A stretch of 64,000 bases of DNA from Odontocerum albicorne (taxonomy: Eukaryota > Arthropoda > Insecta > Trichoptera > Odontoceridae), in NCBI GenBank assembly GCA_949825065.1, contig OX463863.1, forward strand, positions 17,965,240 to 18,029,239, read 5' to 3'. Both the position numbers and the translations under genes were made by a program. This document shows, one piece after another, positions 10,387 to 20,639 of this stretch. Numbering within the stretch: the stretch's first letter is position 1; the number at the start of each line of letters is the position of its first letter. The notes under the pieces are model-generated. The model saw nothing but the letters and a program-made list of their open reading frames with translations, did no database searches and was not told the DNA's origin.

Positions 10387-11854
10387 ATGAATAAAACACT
10401 GCGTAGTGGGACGAGGGAGGTTATTTACAATGTTTTTCAGCATTGTTTAGAAGAATATCACACGGGAAGACTCTCACCTGATATAAGTGATGTTTACGCG
10501 CGATCTGCTAGTATGACTGGTATGTATTTATGTTTTTTAAATAACTATTCAAAATCTTTAAAGTTTAGAAATCATTCACATATATTTCGAGTTGATTTTT
10601 GTTAAAAAGTTATAATTTCTGAGGTTATTGTTTACATGTAGTTTGACAGTTGTGTTGACAAATATGGATTTTGTTGAGATTTATATTTTCATCATAAAAG
10701 TTATATTACGAACATAAAGATTATGTTACCATAATATAACACGAATATGTCGTCGTGTTATTTAATGGATCGTTTTAGAAATGTTAAATAGAAAAATATT
10801 GTTTATATCAGCATTAATGTGTTTTTTTTTTATTTTCAGGTAAATCAAAGAGTACGGTTAGACGATGTATCAAAGAATACGAAGAAAATGGAGGAAAATT
10901 CACAACTCCAGGCAAAAAAGGAAGGGTCGCCCTAAAAAAGAATTAGACGATTTCGATATCTGTGCCATTCGCCAACAGGTACCTTTCTTTTATACGGTAC
11001 GCAAAGAAGAAGTGCCAACACTTAGAAGTTTGCTGGCTGTTCTATAAGAAGACACGGAATTTGATGAGTATTTGAGAAAAATATTATTTTCCATCGGTTT
11101 CGTATACAGAAAATGCACGTCAAACCGTAGTTTCCTCATGGAAAAGACAAATATCGCAGCAAAAAGGGAGGCTTATTTAAAAGTTATAATGGACTACGAA
11201 AATTTGCCTGAAGAATTGAGAAAAAATATTGTATATTTAGATGAAAGTTATATACATTCGTCGTATAAAATACAAAATTGTTGGCAATCGGTGGATGTGA
11301 ATGGAGTGCAGCGTGATATTGCCAAGGGTAAAAGATGGATCATTGTACATGCAGGAAGGGAAAAAGGTTTCGTACCTAATGCGCTCCTTATATTCAGTGG
11401 AAGTAATAAGAAGGAAGACTATCACTCTGAAATGAATATATGAAATAGACAGAATCCTAAGAGAACATGGTCACATTATGGATAGACTTCCACTTTACCA
11501 CTGTGACTTAAATCCTATAGAACTGATATGGGCTTTGGCTAAACGGAAAGTCGCTCAAAAAAATACTGGGAGTGGTAGCAGTGTAAAATAGCTCGGCGAA
11601 CATGCATTCAGTGCCATAACCACTGAAAATTGGAGAAATTGTTGCCAACATGTAGAAAAAATTGAAAAAACTACTATGACCAAGGTTATACACTATATGG
11701 GAATATGAACGACCTCGTCATAAATCTAAATGATAGTAGCAGCGACAGCAAAGACGAGTTCGATGTTGAATTGGCAGAAAACGAGTCTACTCTTTCGGGT
11801 GTCGAATTTTTGGATTCAGATTATGATTATTTTGGTTTCGATTTATGTATTTGA
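10387..11854 (+). pseudogene. IS630/Tc1-type DDE transposase relic with a likely spliceosomal intron
   Basis: Exon 1 (10387-10519) starts at ATG and ends at GTATGT. A pyrimidine-rich CAG at 10837-10839 begins exon 2, and joining them keeps frame (phase 1) through MTGKSKSTVRR, a helix-turn-helix region. Downstream are TPGKKG, then after a one-base frameshift GRPKKELDDFD, VPTLRSLLAVL, FLMEKT, IVYLDESYIHS (first catalytic Asp), IIVHAGREKGFVPNALL, then CDLNPIELIWALAKRK and ENWRNCCQHVEK. A Ser/Asp-rich acidic tail ends at TGA 11852-11854. It carries TAA at 11045, TGA at 11441, further frameshifts, and has lost the segment with the second Asp, so it is inactive. It is related to the relic at 34960-35814. 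Confidence 0.7.
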
Positions 11855-11969
11855 TTTAATAAAGATTTCATAAACTTGATCTCGATATTTCACTTCTAGT
11901 AAAATGTATTTCTGCCCTAACTTTGGTAGTTCCCTATGAAGATTGAGTTTTTTTGTAGTAAATCATATA

Positions 11970-13301
11970 CGAGGCGTATCCAGAAAGTAAGTGTACTGAG
12001 GCTCTCACGACCGGATGGATTTTATTTTCGACATGTTGGCTACACTTCCGTGTGGCCTGACTCTTCCCCTCCGCAACGAGACCGGTTCGAGGTCAGTACG
12101 TTGAGAAGTATCGACGCGACAACACGTTTCGTGAAAAATGTCAATCCAATCTCCTGCCAAGTGCGAAATACGTGGCGTCATCCGTTATCTCGTTTGGAAG
12201 GGAAAACCTCCGGTTGAGATTTATAATGAGTTGAAAACTGCATATGGTGATAAAGCTATGAATCGTACGAGTGTGTACAAGTGGTGTCGCGAGTTTAAAA
12301 ACGGTCGTAAGTCTGTGCATGATGATCAGAGGAGCGGAAGACCTTCAATTGTGACTGACGAAATTGTGGAAAAAATCGAAAATGCGCACCGTGACGATCG
12401 CAGATTGACTGTGGATGAACTTTCTGCGATGTTTCCGCAAATCTCCAGATCTCTACTACACGAAACCATCACAGAAACCTTCGGATATCGGAAACTGTCG
12501 GCGAGGTGGGTCCCAAAACAGCTGACAGACCAACACAAGTTGAATCGAGTGGAGGCCGGGCAAGAGTTTTTGAGGCGCTGCAAACTCCATGGAGATAAAT
12601 TTCTCCGCTCCATCGTTACTGGAGATGAAACTTGGGTTGCACACTACACGCCTGAAACCAAAAGGCAGTCCCAACAGTGGCGTCACACCTCTTCACCCTC
12701 CGCCAAAAAGTTCAAAACCACAATTTCAGCCAAGAAAATCATGGCATCCGTGTTTTGGGACTGTCAAGGCATAATTTTAATTGAATATATGCCCTAAGGG
12801 GAGACCATCAACTCTGCAAGATACTGTGAGACCCTAAAAAAATTGCGGAGGGCGATTCAGAACAAGAGGAGAGGCATGCTGACAAAGGGAGTCTGCCTGC
12901 TGCACGACAATGCCAGACCACACACGGCCAACGCCACAAAGGAACTGCTCGCCTCATTTAAATGGGATGTCCTGAACCATCCCGCGCATTCCCCTGACCT
13001 AACACCTTCAGATTACTATCTCTTTACCTCCCTGAAGCTGCACATGGATGGAAAAAGGTTTTCAACCGACGAGGAGGTAAAGGAGGAGGTGGAGAAGTGG
13101 ACGGAGGGGTTGGCGGGAAACTACTTCGAGGAAGGCATCAAAAAGTTGATACCCCGCTTCACCACCTGCATTGAGAGGAATGGCGACTATGTCGAACAAT
13201 AGCTTACATATGTACTACGGTAACCACGTAATTTTTTTGTTTAAATAAAAAAAATTGTTACCTACAAAAATTCAGTACACTTACTTTCTGGATATGCCTC
13301 G
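11970..13301 (+). mobile_element. Mariner element, 1332 bp, with near-identical TIRs and TA duplication
   Basis: The left end CGAGGCGTATCCAGAAAGTA and the complement of the right end CGAGGCATATCCAGAAAGTA agree at 29 of the first 30 positions. Each is flanked by TA (11968-11969 and 13302-13303). The element contains one transposase gene broken by a single stop. A truncated relative lies at 20503-20637 and 43874-44008. Confidence 0.92.
12138..13202 (+). pseudogene. Mariner transposase (DD34D) with a single premature stop
   Basis: One frame runs from ATG 12138 to TAG 13200-13202 (354 codons, normal for mariner), interrupted only by TAA at 12795-12797. N-terminal helix-turn-helix domains (VYKWCREF, RSGRPS) precede the catalytic domain: VTGDETWVAHY, LLHDNARPHTA, HSPDLTPSDYYLF, with 34 residues between the second and third Asp. 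The C terminus is IERNGDYVEQ. The stop follows EYMP and replaces one codon just before GETINSARY. Canonical catalytic motifs and near-identical TIRs suggest a fairly recent insertion. It differs clearly from the mariner at 6587, so two subfamilies are present. Confidence 0.88.
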
Positions 13302-13655
13302 TAATATCAAGAATTTTGAGTTGCAAACGACATGATATTGCGTCAAGTAAAAAGCGAGAATTGTCGTATTGAGTTTGATATCTCGATCCGATTTTTTAAA
13401 AAGCAATACTTTTTCAGGAAACTTAAAACAACTTTTAAAATTTATTTTAAATTTTCCTCAATTAGCTTAAACAAAATTATTTTGTTAACTCAGAAATTCA
13501 ACGGAATATAGTGAAATTCCATTTATACCCCTTTTATATTATATTTTATATTATAGGTAAATTCATCAAAACGACTAGTGTTTTTTTCCGACAATTTTTT
13601 TTGTAGGCTAGTCCATTTTTGAAATCAGATAGTGACATTTTGCGCTGCTTGATAA

Positions 13656-14240
13656 AGTGACATTTTGTGTTTTAAAAAGGCATACTTTTACCTCAGTTCA
13701 TTTTGACAGTTGATCTGCTGGGATAGCGTTACATCAGTACAATAGAGGTTTTACACTTTTTTCCATAAACTAAATTATTTCTTGCACAATAAAATCAAGT
13801 CGTTTGGTTCCAACTCTACTGTGTACGAAAAAATACATTTTTATGTTATTTTTAAAAAAAATCCTGTACAAATAAAAAAAATATATATTTTCTCAAACAT
13901 TTTCAATTTAAAATTAGTTTTAATCAGTGAATAGGTGCATGGAGATCCTCTCTATTTTCAGGATGCAAGGACTATATTTAATGGAAAAATGTTGTTCACT
14001 AATATCTTCCTTGCCAGTTTTCCTTTTTCTCCCATTACAGAGAATTAACTTTTTTCTTGGGAATGCTGCGAGCTCTCTGAGTGGGGAAGACAATTTCCCC
14101 ACGACAACTTAAGAAATCCTTCCACACCCAATAACTTCCTCCTGTTTTAACAATAACATCATTCAGCGAAGAGACACACATAACTCCTGTATAAATACTA
14201 TCTACCTTTATTCAATGGAAGCCTAAACCCGCCCCACCGG
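13656..14240. other. Non-coding spacer upstream of zinc-finger gene A
   Basis: Homologous to 37595-38190 and 60960-61560. Short frames here are not supported: the copies carry indels that are not multiples of three. Nothing specific is recognised. Confidence 0.4.
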
Positions 14241-14925
14241 TAGGCTATCCACCACTCCTTGAGACTTGTAAATTGTCGAGTCAATTTCGACAATGGCAGC
14301 CAATTTATTTTCATTTGGTTTGATAATCTGTTGAAGAAAAATAAATTATTCTAACATTGCAAGTACCTACCTTGCGTTTGTGGACTTGTTTTACTTCAAT
14401 TGAACGACTATCAAAATTAGAATCCTCACGTCACGCAGTAGCTTCTGCGTTAATGTTGTGTTTCATTTTCACTTCACCATCACTGTCTGTTTTCATTTTC
14501 GGCTTTACAGCATTGGGTAAATTACGTGATTGAATATTTGTATTGTATGTTTTTATATTGTCATCTGTTTTTATTGTTATAAAAGGACAATGTATATAGC
14601 ACCATTTAGATAGCAGACACCCTCAAGGGTTATCTAACTCTGTATTTCAATTCGCTATTATTGGCCAATGATAATATTACAAACCAAGTATATATAAGTT
14701 GAGTTTAACGATAGGAAGGTAGTGGTTGTGACCATTAGATTAGGTACTACTTCACATTTGCAAATGTCCATAAAAACATATTTGGTAAGAAAACCGCAGT
14801 AAAATTACCAAGACCAGACAAACTACAAAATCGCCTTTAAAACTCTTCTGACATGTGACAGTAACACATTGAGATTTAGATGTAGTGTAATGCATGTGTC
14901 TTGTGTTCATACAACATTATAAATA
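14241..14925. other. Insert of about 690 bp found only in copy 0
   Basis: In copies 1 and 2 the sequence before (CCCGCCCCA) is followed almost directly by AAATATTTTTAAAAGACC; here about 690 bases intervene. The insert includes a small palindrome (ATTGTCGA...TCGACAAT, about 14276-14293). No coding signature or terminal repeat was recognised. Confidence 0.4.
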
Positions 14926-15291
14926 TTTTTAAAAGACCTCTGGAAAACAAATCTACACACACCACTAGCAAAGAAGATTATTATACTCGTATTATTTTTA
15001 GTTAAGGCATTAACTTTGTGGAGGTTTAAAGACATTTTAATTTGTTTTATCAAACGCTGTTTATTCCATTTTATGTCACGGTATAACCCTACCGGTTTCA
15101 AGGTTTTCACCTCCTCATCAGGGGAGTACAAGCAAGTTGTGTCTTGTCAAATTACAAAGAAGATTATCATGTCAGGAAAGGTTTCATTTACTAATATTGG
15201 GCATTGAATATAGTTTTATTTTATCCTACGTGAAAGAGTTAACATATTATAAACTCATTGTTAAACTATTGTGAATGTTTCCAGGTTATAG

Positions 15292-15472
15292 ATGGATCCT
15301 CAGCTACACAAAAGTGCAGATGTAATGGTGAAAGAAGAAAAGGCAAAAGATGGAGATACTGCAGCAGTGTTCCCCCAGTATATCAGTGTACATGAGGCAG
15401 ATATCAAGCAGGAATGTGCGCAAGATATCAGCGCAGATACCAGACATGTTGTTGATAATCCCACAGACCCAA
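15292..15472 (+). CDS. Zinc-finger gene A, exon 1 (N-terminal acidic domain)
   Basis: ATG 15292 opens 60 codons plus one base, ending at a GTAAAC donor (15473). A possible 5' UTR acceptor (TTTCCAG) lies just upstream. The peptide starts MDPQLHKSAD and carries two SUMO-acceptor-like motifs, MVKEEK and DIKQEC, separated by DTAAVFPQY. The same spacing appears in exon 2, so the two exons look like an ancient duplication. Compared with the copies at 38555 and 61924 it lacks one Asp codon. This start is chosen because it is the only ATG of an open stretch conserved in all three copies and it joins exon 2 in frame. Confidence 0.75.
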
Positions 15473-15563
15473 GTAAACTTAATAAACTCATATTGTTAAA
15501 ATAAAATAAATATGTGAGATATGACAATGACTTATATTGTTTGAGTGCTGTTTAACCTACAGG

Positions 15564-15608
15564 TACACACCACCTATTCCATACCAGGCATGGATAAGGT
15601 GGTGTGTA
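15564..15608 (+). repeat. Intronic inverted repeat
   Basis: TACACACCACCTATTCCAT and TGGATAAGGTGGTGTGTA form arms of about 19 bases with two mismatches and a 7-base loop in intron 1. Copies 1 and 2 (about 38828-38865, 62197-62234) keep a shorter version. It may be a transposon footprint or an RNA hairpin. Confidence 0.5.
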
Positions 15609-16430
15609 CTTTTAAGCCAGAATGTTTTTGACATTTTTATTTTGAAAAATATTTAAATCATTATAAGTTAAAAGTTGATTAATCACTGTATGCTGATGTT
15701 GTTATGTTGTATACCTCATTTTGATCAAGTTCAATGATTTTTCCTGTCTCTTAATTGAATTCACAGTTTTCATTACACTAAAAACTGTAGAATATGAAAT
15801 GCAATGCACAAGTTTCATTTAGTTAATTATATAAATTTATGCCAAAAAATATTGTAACACATAATGGTTGTCAAATGGATCACTTAAGAAAACTGACAAT
15901 ATCTGTATCAGAATTTGTCTTAACAAGTGACAAAAATATTCATGATCTACTACAGAGATGGCAGTATCTATACTTATTATAAAAAATTAGAACTATATGT
16001 CGAATTGGTAATATAAACTCAACATTGTTAGCGCTTATACTGATTTATAAGTGGATAATTCAGTGCTTGGTATTGAAACTGTTAAAAAATGAATCAATAT
16101 CATCTGAAGACCAAAAAATATAAGGTAGTTCTGCTGATGAGAACCAAATCATCGCCCTTATTTTTCTTCTGCCCCTAACTCGGAACTATTGCATATATTA
16201 ACTGCACCATCAATCTTCTTGAGCATTCGACCTTATAATGTTCTTGAGTCACATAATAGTAGCTAAAGAGCTATGCCATATTAAGATAAGATAGCTCTAT
16301 GAGTGCTGTGTTGCCCTTATTGTCAGTTCAGACTTATTAAGTGAAAGAAACGAGTCTTCAAGTTGTTGATAATATATCTATTTGTTTTATTACTTCAGAA
16401 GATTTGAACTTGTACGTTTTTTTTTCATAG

Positions 16431-16685
16431 ATATTAAAGCCCAGCCATCTTATGATACATTCAATAAAGAAATTACCTCAGTTATGAGTTCACAAAGGCA
16501 ATCCTATGATTTGGAAGTGGAAATTTGTCCAGATTTTTTCATAAAAGAAGAAAATGTAGAAGAAGATACTGCGCCAGTATTACCTGATTATGCTATGGAC
16601 ATGCAGGAAGCGGATATAAAACAGGAATGTGCTCGAGACAGTAACACAGAGACTGTTGATGTTTCTGACACGCATGCAATAACGA
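16431..16685 (+). CDS. Zinc-finger gene A, exon 2a
   Basis: The exon is bounded by a TTTTTTTTTCATAG acceptor and a GTGAGT donor (16686). It is 255 bases long with phase 1 on both sides, so it can be skipped or duplicated without frameshift. It encodes an acidic domain with FIKEEN and DIKQEC (both psi-K-x-E), a central DTAPVLPDYAMD and a Thr/Asp-rich end. The join from exon 1 adds Asn and continues IKAQPSYD. Confidence 0.78.
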
Positions 16686-16993
16686 GTGAGTATAATTATT
16701 TTAAATGTAATCTGAATAAGTTTTAACTTATTCATTTAATTCTTAACAACTTAATATTTTTAAATTGATTGGAAATAGTATTCAAGTTAAGCCTTAGCAC
16801 AAATAATAAATTTAAAAAATTTATCTTACTTGTCAATTTTTTATTAGTTAATTCAATACAACTTAATTGTATGAATCAAAAATTTTGAGAAATGCTTTAT
16901 TACGAAAAGAACTAAGATATATCTTTTCAACCCTTCAATATTTAAAAAAATATATAATTCAGAGATTTTTCATTAAATTTCATGTATTTTTAG

Positions 16994-17817
16994 ATTCAGG
17001 TGATATGAGTAACCAATTTACTAAAGAGAAAAACAGTGATAATGGTTCTCATGGCTTTGAACATTGGGGAGACATGCTTTCAAACAGTTCAAATTTGAAA
17101 CGCAAATTAAGAATTCATAGTGGAGACGATAAATTAAGAGATCCTGAAAGGGTTCATAGTAGAGAGAGGCCTTACAGCTGTGGACAATGTGATAAGACAT
17201 TCCCACTTAAATTATATTTAAAACGTCATGAAAGGATTCATAGTGGAGAGAGGCCTTACAGCTGTGGACAATGTGATAAGACATTCTCACAAAAACGCCT
17301 TTTAAAATCTCATGAAAGCATTCATAGTGGAGAGAAACCTTACAGCTGTGGACAATGTGGAAAGACATTCTCACGAATAGGTTATTTAAGATGTCATGAA
17401 AAGATTCATAGGGGTGAGAAGCCTTACAGCTGTGGACAATGTGGAAAGACATTCTCTATGAAAAATTATTTAGTACTTCATTCAAGGATTCATACTGGAG
17501 AGAAGCCTTACAGCTGTGGACAATGTGATAAGACATTCCTACTTAAATTCTATTTAAAACGTCATGAAAGGATTCATAGTAAAGAGAAGTCTTACAGCTG
17601 TGGACAATGTGAGAAGACATTCTCACGAATAAGCTATTTAAAATCTCATGAAAGGATTCATAGTGGAGAGAAGCCTTACAGCTGTGGACAATGTTGTAAG
17701 ACATTCGCACGAAAATGTGATTTAAAATCTCATGAAACGATTCATAGTGGAAAGAAGCCATACAGCTGTGGACAATACGGTAAAGACATTATCACGAATA
17801 GATCATTTGAAATTTAA
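16994..17817 (+). CDS. Zinc-finger gene A, exon 3a: seven C2H2 fingers
   Basis: Acceptor ATTTTTAG at 16986-16993; stop TAA 17815-17817. Exons 1, 2a and 3a together total 1260 bases and encode 419 residues, all in frame. After a degenerate finger-like lead (SNSSNLKRKLRIH) come seven complete fingers with helix positions -1/2/3/6 of L/L/Y/R, Q/R/L/S, R/G/Y/C, M/N/Y/L, L/F/Y/R, R/S/Y/S and R/C/D/S. A truncated eighth unit (YSCGQYGK) follows and ends in a short tail caused by an old frameshift. This is a probable nuclear DNA-binding regulator, and the N-terminal psi-K-x-E motifs suggest SUMO-dependent regulation (inference). There is no KRAB, ZAD or BTB domain. The region from about 17417 on is duplicated at 40785. 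Confidence 0.88.
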
Positions 17818-18081
17818 AAGAAATTAAAACTAATAAAATATATATCATTTTTATCTGAAGAACATAAAATATAAGGTGTTTCTAGTGATGAGAACCAAAC
17901 CCTCGGTTTTATTTTTCTTCTGCCCCTAACTTGGAACTATTACAGATAATAACTGTGCCATTGTTTTTGAACAGTTTACTAAACAATCTTCTTAAGTCAC
18001 ATCATATTAGCTGCAAAGCCCTACCATATTAAGATATGATAGCCCTATGAGTGCTGTGTTGGCCTTATTGTCAGTTCAGAA

Positions 18082-18336
18082 ATTTTAAGGCCCAGTCATT
18101 TTATGATACACTCAATAAAGATATGACATCAGTCATGAGTTCACAAAAGAAATCACATGACTTGGTCTTTAAAATCGTTTCAGATTTTTCCATAAAAGAA
18201 GAAAATGTAGAAGAGGATACTGCGCCAGATTTCCCTGATTTTGCTATGGACATACAGGAAGCGGATATAAAAAAGGAATGTGCTCAGGATAGTAAAACAG
18301 AGACTGTTGATGTTTCTGACACGCATGCAATAACGA
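18082..18336 (+). pseudogene. Exon 2b, copy 1: acceptor deleted
   Basis: Homologous to 1394-1648, with KEENVEEDTA and DIKKEC motifs and the donor GTGAGT at 18337. About 110 bases containing the polypyrimidine tract and acceptor have been deleted, joining GTCAGTTCAG directly to the exon. The nearest CAG would give the wrong phase for an exon 1 join. The second SUMO-like motif is changed from IKQE to IKKE, which still fits psi-K-x-E. Confidence 0.6.
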
Positions 18337-18592
18337 GTGAGTATAAATATTTGAATTTTATCCGTAATTACAATAGTTTTCGCTTATTGATTAAATTCTT
18401 ATCAACATAATCATTTAAATTTGGTTTGAAATAGGATTCAAGTTAAGCCTTAGCGCAATTAACAACGTTAAACTGTTTTTATCTTAACCATGTCCATTTT
18501 TTTATGTTAATTGTTGTATAAATCAAAGAACTTAAATTTGAGAAATACTTTATTAAAAATTCACTATGTTCTTAATTTTCATATATTTTTAG

Positions 18593-19345
18593 ATTCAGAT
18601 GATATGACTAACCAATAAAGTGAAAGGAAAAGCAGTAAAAATGGTTGTCATGGCTTTGAAAATTGTGGAGACATGTTCTCAAACAGTTCAAATTTGAAAC
18701 GCAAATTAAGAGAATTAATAAATTAAGATATCTTGAAAGGGTTCATGGTGGAGAAAGGCCTTACACCTGTGGACAATGTGGTAAGACATTCTTACGAAAA
18801 CGTAATTTGAAATCTTATGAATGGATTCACAGTGGAGAAAAGCCTTACAGTTGTGGACAATGTGATAAGAAATTCTCACAAAAATGCCTTTTAAAATCTC
18901 ATGAAAGGAATCATAGTGTAGAGAAGCCTTACAGTTGTGGACAATGTTGTAAGACATTCTTACGAAAAGATCGTTTGAATTATCATGGTAAGATTCATAG
19001 TGGAAAGAAGCCTTTCAGCTGTGGACAATGTGATATGACATTCTCACGAAAAGATTATTTGAAATCTAATGAAAGGATTCACAGTTGAGAGAAGGCCTAC
19101 AGCTGTGCAAAATGTGTGAAGACATTATCTAATAATGCAAATTTAATCCGCAATTTGAAGATTCATATTGGAGAAAAGCCCTGCAGTTGTATGAATTGTG
19201 TGAGAATATTTTCACAAAAAAATTACTTAATATTCCATTCAAGGATCCATGCTGGAGATTCTTGACAGCTGCGCACAGTGTGGGAGGCAGTTTTAAACAA
19301 TAGAAGTTCAATAGACCATTTAAGGATTCATAGTGGATAAGCACC
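18593..19345 (+). pseudogene. Exon 3b, copy 1: decayed zinc-finger array
   Basis: A TAA at 18616-18618 follows eight codons. A deletion near 18710 shifts the frame before the fingers; 18725-19088 then encodes about four recognisable fingers (YTCGQCGKTF, YSCGQCDKKF, YSCGQCCKTF, FSCGQCDMTF). TGA at 19086-19088 ends it, with eroded fingers to about 19340. The same decay is seen at 41961. Confidence 0.8.
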
Positions 19346-19978
19346 CTTTAAAGCTATGGACATGGTGGGAAGATATTTTTAGAAAAAGGTTATTTAATAT
19401 TTTTGCAAGGAATCACAGTGAAAAGAAATACTCAAACGGCATTGAGGAATTACATTTTTAAATGAATGCCAGCGAGAAATTCATTTTTTAAAAAAGCAGA
19501 ATTGATAATCAAAAATTTTAACTTATAATTTTATTATTTTTCATAACTTTTGAAATAGTTTTTCAGGTGTTATATTTTGTTTTGCTATTTAATAAATAAA
19601 AAGCCTGTGTTTTGATGCACTATCCTGGACACTGTGGATTAATGTTATGTTAACAATCAATAAAACTGCGTGAATTACTTATTGGATTTTTTTTATTATA
19701 TTAATACCACCTTAAAATTATGTCTCTATGATACTACTACCTTGACTGGAGGAGCGTATACAAGGGGCTCAAGATGACAATGACAACTCAAGTAAATAAT
19801 TTTACAATTTTATTTAATATGGAAGCAATACATTAGGTCGATAGCGGTTCAGATAAGGTACCTGCGTTAGCCCGAGAATAATGCTAGGACGGCTCGAGGT
19901 GAACGTGACAGCAAGTATCGAAGCATGACAGCAAGTCTTTGAATTCAGAAACTCTGTTTAATGCTAGTCCCTGTATAG
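19346..19978 (+). other. 3' flank of module b and edge of the 13.6-kb block
   Basis: AATAAAACTGCGTG near 19660 is the conserved poly(A)-type signal also seen at 3284. Homology to copy 0 ends near 19803. Beyond that lies sequence found only in copies 1 and 2. No gene seen. Confidence 0.4.
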
Positions 19979-20502
19979 TAGCGGTCGCCAAAGTGGTGGT
20001 GCGCGAGAAAATTTCGCTGGTCCTCAGAGAAATGTAGACATTATTTGCATTTTTTAATCCACAGCAAACCAATCCGGAAAAATAAGAGAGTTGCACGGAT
20101 GAACGATGCATGGAATCATGACAATCTCGTAAGACGTGTAGCTAGCTGCATTGAACATGTTTTGTCTTACTCTCGCCTCGTTTCGCACTCTTCTAATGTT
20201 TCACAGTGCGACTCTTCTTTATATATTTTATAAGCAATATTAATCTCTGTCCACGCCCCCGCACATGGATGCACTCCTAAAACATATCGTCGACTCCATT
20301 TCGCAGCAATTTGCATATATTCGTCCTTTTTTCTATGGTTTCTGTTTATCCGCGCGTTCACTCTCCTGTTTGCGCCTGTCGCATATATCAGTTGGTGTGA
20401 TAAAGGTGCGGCCTACGGACATATTGAGTTCAGTATAAAATATATTCAATTTATTAGTTGGGTTATTACAAGTATGGAGGTTTTTGTGTATTTTCTTTTG
20501 TA

Positions 20503-20637
20503 CGAGGCATATCCAGAAAGTCAGTGTACTGAATTTTTGTAGGTTACAATTTTTTTTATTTAAACAAAAAAATTACGTGGTTACCGTATTACATATGTAA
20601 GCTATTTTTCGACATAGTCGCCATTCCTCTCAATGCC
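20503..20637 (-). mobile_element. Truncated mariner 3' end inside the hAT, copy 1
   Basis: Starts after TA (20501-20502) with CGAGGCATATCCAGAAAGTC, the terminal repeat of the mariner at 11970. It continues as the complement of that element's 3' end, including the last transposase residues (IERNGDYVE). Homology stops abruptly at about 20637, where hAT coding sequence resumes; the other end has been deleted. Confidence 0.8.
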
Positions 20638-20639
20638 TC

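Larger units (their letters stand above)
9603..13655. repeat. Block of about 4.05 kb present only in copy 0
   Basis: At 37575-37600 and 60945-60970 the sequences flanking this block are joined directly (AACATATGAAATGAGAAG, then AGTGACATTTTGTG). In copy 0 they are separated by this block, which holds three DNA-transposon relics. It was either inserted in copy 0 or deleted in the ancestor of copies 1 and 2. No obvious target duplication was found at the ends. Confidence 0.65.

Noticed and set aside
13927..14112. Plus-strand frame of 61 codons with a hydrophobic stretch.
   Set aside because: In copies 1 and 2 the same stretch carries indels that are not multiples of three; not conserved as a protein.
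14907..15131. Minus-strand frame (SPDEEVKTLKPVGLYRD) upstream of exon 1, conserved in all copies.
   Set aside because: It may be part of an old repeat, but similarity to a protein family is not clear and it overlaps the likely 5' region of the zinc-finger gene.
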